NCBI GenBank assembly: GCA_005223375.1
Contig: RXOD01005651.1
Coordinates: 1 to 13,044 of the forward strand
From: Amoebophrya sp. AT5.2
Lineage: Eukaryota > Sar > Dinophyceae > Syndiniales > Amoebophryaceae
Direction of reading: 5' to 3'
Length of the DNA: 13,044 bases
This document shows, in pieces, positions 7,484-13,044 of this stretch (positions are counted from its first letter, which is position 1; every line of letters begins with the position of its first letter). Under the pieces are notes generated by a model. That model saw only the letters and a list, made by a program, of their open reading frames with translations. It was not told where the DNA came from and searched no databases. A program made the translations under genes and the position numbers.

Positions 7484-9417
7484 ATGACGGAAGTAAAGCA
7501 GGAGCGGCAAAGCCAGGACCCGGAGCTGCCGCCTGCCAAGCGGCAGAAGGTGAAGGAGGAGCAAGATGCCGCAGCTGCGGCGGGAAGCAAAGCCTCGGAC
7601 GCGAGCACGAAGCCGGTCCAGCTTCCCCCGATGGCCACGGCTTCTGGGGGTGTTCCCGCGGCGCCAGTGAAAACAGAGCAAGCGCTCGGAGCAGGTGGCG
7701 CCGCGTCGTCATCCTCAGGCGCGACGAAGCAGAAGCAGGTAAAGCAGCAACAGGAGGGCGGCGCGAGCAGCAGTACAGCTGGAGCGGGTGGAGCAGAAGC
7801 GAAGGGCGAAATCGAAGTAGCCGAGGAGAACGGAGAAGGCGGCGACGGAACGACGAACTGGGAAGCGAAGAAGCTAGACGACCAAAGACGGATCATGAAG
7901 AGCGTGACGCTGCTAAACGCTACCGTACAAGAGGACAAAGCCGCGCTTTACTGGATCTGCGAGGCAAAGACACTGAAAAAAGTCGCCTCGTGCATCGGGC
8001 AGATCTGTATTTCTTGGTTTGAGTCACTTAGTCAACGCTCTCTCTCGTCTGGGAATGCCGTACGCGTACACTGTTGCGCTTCCGGTTCGGTAACACTACG
8101 TACACAGATCAACAAATTATAGATACACTCATAGAAACAAAAATCATATTTATAGATACTCCATTGATTGATAATCATAGGTAAGGAGGTAAACATCAAA
8201 GTATGCAAGGACGCGTTGGTAATCGCCGGCGTCGACCAGGGGCGGAGCTGCGTCTGCGAGTGCAAGCTGACCCGCGGTGCCTTCACGCGTTTCCACACCA
8301 GGGTGGACAAATTTCAGCTGGGCATCGATCTAAACACCTTTCTTCGCGTGCTCTCGCCGTTCAAAGAACAGGATATGGTACTTCAGTATATGCATCGTCC
8401 GTCGTCGTTGTGGTCGTAGTCGTAGTCGTACTAGTAAATTACTCCACTACAACTACTGCACTAGCACTATTGCCTGCCTAGCAGTCGCCCCCTTCTTCAC
8501 TGTTTATCTTTATCTAATGGTTTATACTAGTCCTAGGATAGAAGTAATAAAACTTTCTTGTTTTGCTGGGCTCAAGCAGAAGCATCACGAAAAGAAACCA
8601 TTGTGGTTGTGTCATTTTAGCTACTTACAATCTCAATCGCTAGCGATCCACAGGTTGTATTTTGCTTGAACGACGAGACGGACGACGTCATTCGCGTGCA
8701 GGGGTTCCACACCTACAAGCGGAACAACGAGTTTGCCTTCATGAAGATCCGGCTGATGACCGAAAACCTGGCAGTAGCGATCGGCGGGCTCGGGGTCGAG
8801 CTCGAGAACAACGACCTCTGGTCCATTCTCGAAATGTCGGCGTCGGAATTCACCGAAATTTTCAAAGACCTCAAGGAACTCAGCGGTACTACCAGTGTGC
8901 TACTTATGTAGCTGTAGGCCCTTGTTATAGTTAGAAAACTCAGGGTTGGGCTTAGCCTAGTCAGTGTGTCATGCTGACGCGCTTTTGCAAATTAAAATTT
9001 GCGCTTGCTGCGGCTGCCGTCGCTGCACGTAAGGAGCAAAGGAATCACCACTCAATAGCAAGAACATCGATCTACATGATCTTGATCTTCACTGCCCCGC
9101 CCCCGCTACCAGGTAAGAGTGTCGAGGTATCGTACACGCCAGATGGGAAGTTCGAGCTGAAACTGCCGGAAGACACTGCGGCCGTATCAGGCAGCACCGT
9201 CCTCCAGGAAGGGGGCTCGCTTCGCATGCTCACGAAGCCGAAGTCGGAGGTAAAAATGACCGTTAATGCAGATTACATCGCCAAGTTTGGGCCGCACGGT
9301 TCGCAAATCAGCGACAAGGTTAAGATCTACGCGGCAAACGGGATGCCCTTCGTCTGCCAGTTCCAGGATGAGAAACTTACGAACTGCGCAAACTTTTACC
9401 TCATTCCGAGGGTGTAG
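7484..9417 (+). CDS. Divergent PCNA-family sliding clamp (four exons)
   Basis: The exons are 7484-8006, 8181-8377, 8654-8885 and 9113-9417. All three introns are GT-AG, and joining gives 418 residues in one frame. Residues about 152-418 match proliferating cell nuclear antigen, the ring that tethers polymerases and repair factors to DNA: the AKTLKKV helix, RSCVCECKL strand, a domain linker, SEFTEIFKDL, DGKFELKL and the terminal FYLIPRV (compare YYLAPK in classical PCNA, from memory). From KKV, 40 residues align with human PCNA without a gap across the first splice junction, which confirms intron 1. The 265-residue core is of normal clamp length. Residues 1-150 are an unusual Ala/Gly/Ser/Gln/Lys-rich extension carrying a Myc-like basic nuclear localisation motif, PPAKRQKVKEE (16-26). 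The sequence is diverged enough to be a second PCNA paralogue; a 9-1-1 subunit (Rad1, Hus1, Rad9) is less likely. Confidence 0.82.
8007..8180 (+). other. Intron 1 of the clamp gene
   Basis: The intron is 174 bases, phase 1, donor GTATTT, acceptor CATAG. The 3' half is AT-rich and holds a direct repeat TTATAGATAC (8117-8126 and 8150-8159, 33 bases apart). The exon that follows begins GTAAGG. Confidence 0.85.
8378..8653 (+). other. Intron 2 of the clamp gene
   Basis: The intron is 276 bases, phase 0, donor GTACTT, acceptor CCACAG. A TCG/TAG triplet-rich run lies at 8398-8430. An imperfect hairpin joins GTAGTCGTAGT (8416-8426) with ACTACAACTAC (8446-8456, one mismatch). A perfect 12-base palindrome ATCGCTAGCGAT sits at 8636-8647, just before the acceptor. 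Confidence 0.82.
8886..9112 (+). other. Intron 3 of the clamp gene
   Basis: The intron is 227 bases, phase 1, donor GTACTA, acceptor CTACCAG after a C-rich tract. The exon that follows begins GTAAGAG. CTACCAG occurs near both ends of the intron (8889-8895 and 9106-9112). Confidence 0.82.
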
Positions 9418-9602
9418 AGACTCGTAACCACTACGCACGACGACGAGAAGCAAAGCGGGGAGCCTACCAGTGCTGCCGGTACTGCCTGACGACGACCATT
9501 CGGTCTGCTCACAGTTCAACGACGCGGCTCGGGCGCCTTGAACCGCGAATCATCCTCAAGTGTTGAAAACGCAACACCGCAGCGACTACGAGATCAATTG
9601 TA

Positions 9603-9608
9603 AATAAA
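9603..9608 (+). promoter_or_regulatory. Candidate polyadenylation hexamer
   Basis: AATAAA lies about 190 bases after the clamp stop codon. The same hexamer occurs elsewhere in the window, including inside the candidate intron at 3005-3297, so this call is weak; dinoflagellates usually do not rely on it. Confidence 0.25.
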
Positions 9609-10048
9609 AGAAACAACACCATCATCAAGACCAAGGTAGTGAGGCTCATCATGATTTTCATCATGTTCATGGATGCGAACTGCAATTTCTGTGTGTATTC
9701 TAAAATGTGTTCACCAAGCTTCTCGATGGATCTGAAGGTGGTTGCATCGCATGCCTCGTCGTTTCGTCGATTTCGGATGCGATGAGGTGTTCTGTCTTAT
9801 TTGTGGAGGAATCTACTTCTACTCGTGCACCTCGGATAGATCTAAAGTACCCCGAAGACGCGTACTTGCTCTTGCGCGACGAGGACGACGGCAACGCGAA
9901 ACGCGTGTAGTCCAACGATTCATCGCAAGAACCTTCTTCAGGTCAGTCCAATGCAATTTCAAATCGCGATGAATTCTTGCGGATTCCGTAAAGTCCATTT
10001 ATCAACAGATAGAGAGCTCATCTCTGCATGTTGTTTGTTGATCAGAAG

Positions 10049-10177
10049 ATGGCACAAGGGTGGTCCGCTGTCACCTTCGATGATATTCATCCGATAATCT
10101 TCGATCGCGGCGTGTTTGATCATCTTCCGAAGATCTCAGTACAGCTATGCGATGGCCGTGGTTTTAACACGGAGTAG
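10049..10177 (+). CDS. Possible 42-residue micropeptide
   Basis: A complete ATG-to-TAG frame encodes 42 residues with a mixed, protein-like composition (MAQGWSAVTFDDIHPIIFDR, then GVFDHLPKISVQLCDG) unlike the skewed composition of nearby shadow frames. It has no signal peptide, membrane segment or known motif. It could be an isolated small gene, an upstream exon or ORF of the arginine-rich gene, or chance. It lies 262 bases before that gene's start codon. Confidence 0.2.
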   Translation: MAQGWSAVTFDDIHPIIFDRGVFDHLPKISVQLCDGRGFNTE

Positions 10178-10363
10178 AACTACACGGAGACCACGACCTG
10201 CGCCACCGGGCCCGCGTCCGTCAGTTCGTTTTAGAAGTGTTGATGTAAGTCGCAGTCATTCAAATGCATGACGAACGAACCGTGATCCTCAGGAACTTGT
10301 ACGAGTAGTGCGCGCGTCAGTTGTAAGATTGCGAGTGGCCGCCCCTGACAAGTATGAACGTAG

Positions 10364-10429
10364 GTAAGTACTTAATTTCTTTCGCGGCTTATATTTTTTC
10401 TCTCCTTGCTATTGCTTCATCCTCTCCAG
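10364..10429 (+). other. Probable 5' UTR intron of the arginine-rich gene
   Basis: A strong donor (TAG|GTAAGTAC at 10364) and a classical pyrimidine-rich tract ending CCTCTCCAG (10429) bound a 66-base intron ending 9 bases before ATG 10439. Read in the downstream frame, the codon before the junction would be TAG (10361-10363), so translation cannot run in from upstream. An upstream ATG (10354) would make a short overlapping ORF in another frame after splicing. Confidence 0.6.
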
Positions 10430-10438
10430 TTTGGAGCG

Positions 10439-13044
10439 ATGCCGGGCCGCGATCGCGATGGACGTAACCGCAGTCCGCCGGGCCGCGGCGGAGGCGATAA
10501 CAGACGCCGAGACGATACGAGGGGCGGAGGTATGCTTATGGATGTGGAAGAACTTTTTTATATTTTCTTCGGGTGCCAGCCCCAGCACCCGCCAGTCAGT
10601 GACTCCGTCGTGGAAGTGGGACTGCAGTACTTAGAGTTTGAGTTACGGGCGGAAATTATACCGAAGCCACCAGGCAGTAGTTCAAAGTCAAACTAATTTT
10701 CTTTACATGACAGCAGGCGGCAACCCGAACCACCGCCGCGATGAGCGCGGTCAGAATGCCCGTCGAGAGCACGAGCCGCGAGACCACAAGGGCCAGCATC
10801 ATAAGGGAACCGGCCGAAACAACACGAGGCGCAGTCGGGAAAATCGCGATCCCCGGGCCCGAGACGAGCAGCCCGGACGTGTGACGCGGCCGCGGGTGGA
10901 GATCATCGCAAATACAACTCGCGGGGCCACGACAACTGGAAATGCAGTAGGTGGTTCTACATCAAAAACCGAGGCGGGCGCTGGCACTTCTACAGCGGCA
11001 GTTCCCACGAACAACTCGTCCGCCGCGCCCGCACCCGCAGCTACGTCCAGTACGACGAGTGACAAGCTGCGCAGCGCAATCGAGAAAGCAGGTGTGCTCG
11101 ACGGCGGTGGCGCGGAGCTAGGGCAGAAGAAAAAATCTGAAGCACTGCCGCCGCCGCCGGTGAAGAGGAGTCGCACCCCTATCGCACGCAGAGAAGTGAA
11201 AAAAAATCAAAATGTTAATGTTGAGGACGGCAGGAATGGCGAGAAGAACAAGAAGGCTGATATAAAAAATAAAAGCCGTGCTCCACCACCAGCACCACCG
11301 CAGGCTGGTGACAAGATCAAGAAGGTCGTGGATCTTCGCGGGAGGGAAGAAAATGAGAATAGGAGGAAGGAGCGGGAACGAGTAGTCGAGCGCCCCAAAA
11401 GGGATTTGCCGCCAACGACAAACACGGCCTCGGCCAGCACCAGGAAATTTGTAGATCCTCACCGCGCTGGCGCGGCCCGTCGGGCCGAGCAAGTGGAAGC
11501 AACAACTCGGAGGGACAGTATGCGAAAGCGAAACGGCAGCAACATCGCGAACAACTACACGAGTAACTACCTCCGCAGGATGAACTACAACGACAATCGA
11601 AGCAGGAACGTCGAAAGCCGCCGACGCAGCCGCACGCGGCGCGGTCGCGACCACGATCATCGAGCCCTTGGGCACCAGCGTGACGCCCGCGACCGGAACC
11701 CGGAGTACGACTATTCCCGCAGGAGGCGCCACCAGCAGTATCAGGTTCAAGATTGGAGCGCAGCGCGCTGGCCGCGAGGCCGGGACGGCGGAGATCGTCT
11801 TCGCGATCGCCGCCGCGAGGATGCGGGCAGGGCCCGACGGAAGAATCGCGACAGCGACCGGGGGGGCGGTTACTCGGGAAGGCGCGGCCGGCGTCGGCGC
11901 AGTGGAAGCCCGGCGCGCCGGCGTGACGATAGGAACGACCGTGGTCGAGGAGGGACACATCGCGCTGACGGCGGACAGGTCCGGCAAAGAGGCGGGGGCC
12001 ACGGAAACACGACGGCCACAGTGCGCTACGGCGATAGAAATAACGACCGCGCGGCCACAAGTCGTAGATTCGACGGAGGTTCGCGATGGCAGGGTGTTCA
12101 AGCGGGTGGCAACAAGGGGCAGCAATTCGGACAAGGACGCAGAAAACAGTCCTTCGGCGGTGCAGGAGGTGGCGGGCTGCATGGCGCTTCTGGCCCGAAA
12201 GGCGGCGCGACACCCGGCAAGAAAAAAAGTACGGAGCCACGACAGTATGCCGGGCGCCCGGTGCAAAGCGCACCTCGCGGAGTATCCGGCGATCACGATG
12301 ATTCCTCTAGCGTCGATTCCACAGACGAAAGGTTCGGCCACAAGTCACTGCTGTTTAGGGTCCTTCAAGAGATCAAAATCAGTAAAAAGCGCGGGGAACA
12401 AAAAATAAACGCGGCTACTTCTCCGGAGACGGAGGACCAGAGGGAAAGGGAAAGAAAGTGCCGCGACCACATGTTCGAGTTGTTGAACAGGATAAACTCG
12501 CGAGAAGTATTCCCTCAGTACGGAGCGGAAAAAAAGACGAAACGAGAAGAACGGGACCACCTTGTTTTTATGCCGCCGGCGCCGACTAGAAAAGTGACTG
12601 TGCCACGACAAGAACAACATTCAGAACAAGCCGCTCAACCGGGCGGAGCGCAGAGTAGCAGCAGTAGTGCTAGCAGCGATGCTGTCATGGGTGTTCGGGG
12701 GGACGAGGACCACGACAGGAAGAACGATCCTGCAACCGCCAGCATCGCAGGAGGGCGACCGTCCGCGAACCCAAGACGCCCGGGGTGGAACGCTGAGGGC
12801 TACCGCATTCAGGAGGACCCGCGCGGCACCACGCCGCGTCGGTCCGATGGCCGTCGGAAGGATCGGACCGAGAGTGACCGCGAGAAGGGGCCGACGATCA
12901 TGATCCCGCCCTCTGAGCGCTATCTCGGTAAGTACCACGAGTACGAGGTTATGACCGGACCAGCTGGTAAGTGGCCAACTGGTAAGTACTTCGTGATGGG
13001 TCCCGACTTGGGTGGCGGATTGACCTGGGTGGCGGGTTGCTCTA
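10439..13044 (+). CDS. Arginine-rich RS/RGG-like protein, 3' partial
   Basis: Exon 1 is 10439-10529 and exon 2 begins at 10717; a GT-AG phase-1 intron joins GGCGGAG to GCGGCAAC in frame (DDTRGGGGNPNHRRD). Exon 2 has no stop through the window edge, giving at least 806 residues. Residues 1-60 are Arg/Asp/Gly-rich. An Ala/Thr/Ser/Pro linker (about 85-145) ends with VKRSRTP. A Lys/Arg/Glu-rich stretch follows. Residues about 325-460 are extremely basic, with RRRSRTRRGRD, SRRRRH, RGGGYSGRRGRRRR and SGSPARRR, resembling the RS and RGG tails of splicing and mRNP proteins. About 570-660 is a better-ordered helical block (LLFRVLQEIKISKK, HMFELLNRIN) ending FMPPAP. No RRM, helicase or zinc-finger motif is visible, so RNA binding is inferred from composition alone. 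A donor-like GGTAAGT at 12927 may end exon 2, making later residues intronic. Confidence 0.72.
10530..10716 (+). other. Intron 1 of the arginine-rich coding region
   Basis: The intron is 187 bases, phase 1, donor GTATGC, acceptor GACAGCAG. Reading through it in the exon 1 frame yields an acidic, aromatic stretch and then a TAA at about 10694, unlike the Arg/Gly-rich sequence on both sides. Removing it restores a 2.3-kb open frame. Confidence 0.78.
12960..13039 (+). repeat. Two short tandem duplications at the right edge
   Basis: CCAGCTGGTAAGTGG (12960-12974) is followed directly by CCAACTGGTAAGTAC (12975-12989), 12 of 15 identical. TGGGTGGCGGATTG (13009-13022) recurs at 13026-13039 with one mismatch. 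Both lie after the donor-like site at 12928. Confidence 0.6.

Larger units (their letters stand above)
9418..10363. other. Spacer with two short coding-like ORFs
   Basis: An AATAAA at 9603-9608, about 190 bases after the clamp stop, may serve its 3' end. At 9707-9910 a 67-codon frame ends in a charged, G/C-third-position segment (IDLKYPEDAYLLLRDEDDGN) that resembles a terminal exon, but it has no good start. At 10049-10177 a complete 42-residue ORF starts MAQGWSAVTFDDIHPIIFDR; it matches nothing I know. Neither is called as a gene. The rest would be the upstream region and 5' UTR of the arginine-rich gene. Confidence 0.45.

Noticed and set aside
8560..8582. TTTTGCTGGGCTCAAG, resembling the end of the dinoflagellate spliced leader
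   Set aside because: Only the GGCTCAAG end matches, and it sits inside clamp intron 2, where a relic leader would not be expected. Probably chance.
10060..10130. TGATGA-like boxes considered as a C/D snoRNA
   Set aside because: No correctly spaced CTGA box or terminal stem could be found.
11118..12341. 407-codon minus-strand ORF, plus 318-codon and 246-codon overlapping frames
   Set aside because: They are shadows of the arginine-rich + frame, which is longer, splices in frame to exon 1 and has a consistent composition. The shadow products show no domain.
1..13044. CRISPR arrays, insertion sequences and bacterial operons
   Set aside because: No spaced direct repeats, transposase motifs or Shine-Dalgarno-led operons are seen. 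The introns show that the DNA is eukaryotic.

Overview
This is nuclear DNA from a eukaryote, most likely a microbial alveolate. The clamp-like gene and the arginine-rich gene are split by GT-AG introns whose joined exons restore reading frames, and one product carries a RAP domain, a family greatly expanded in apicomplexans and relatives. Five genes or gene parts are recognisable and all lie on the + strand, as in the one-way gene arrays of dinoflagellates. A tandem PAN/Apple protein also fits a myzozoan (dinoflagellate, perkinsid, chromerid or apicomplexan). Coding exons look GC-rich and introns and spacers more AT-rich. I cannot name the species, and no spliced-leader sequence was found.

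Layout. 1-1998: 3' part of a gene for a protein with two PAN/Apple domains followed by a long low-complexity tail; the 5' end lies outside the window. 1999-2936: no convincing gene. 2937-4222: a gene of unknown function with a clear last exon (ORF 3314-4222) and a probable small upstream exon. 4857-6728: an intronless RAP-domain protein with a helical-repeat body, probably an organellar RNA factor. 7484-9417: a four-exon gene for a divergent PCNA-family sliding clamp with a 150-residue N-terminal extension and a basic nuclear localisation motif. 9418-10438: spacer with two short coding-like ORFs. 10439-13044: a two-exon (or more) gene for a very arginine-rich RS/RGG-like protein that runs off the right edge. 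Its exon 2 has no stop for 2.3 kb.

The genes do not form an obvious pathway: surface or secreted protein, unknown protein, organellar RNA protein, DNA clamp, RNA-binding-like protein. The strongest points are the rebuilt clamp gene with its unusual extension, the open frame of the arginine-rich gene, and splice junctions in which the downstream exon starts with a donor-like GTAAG.
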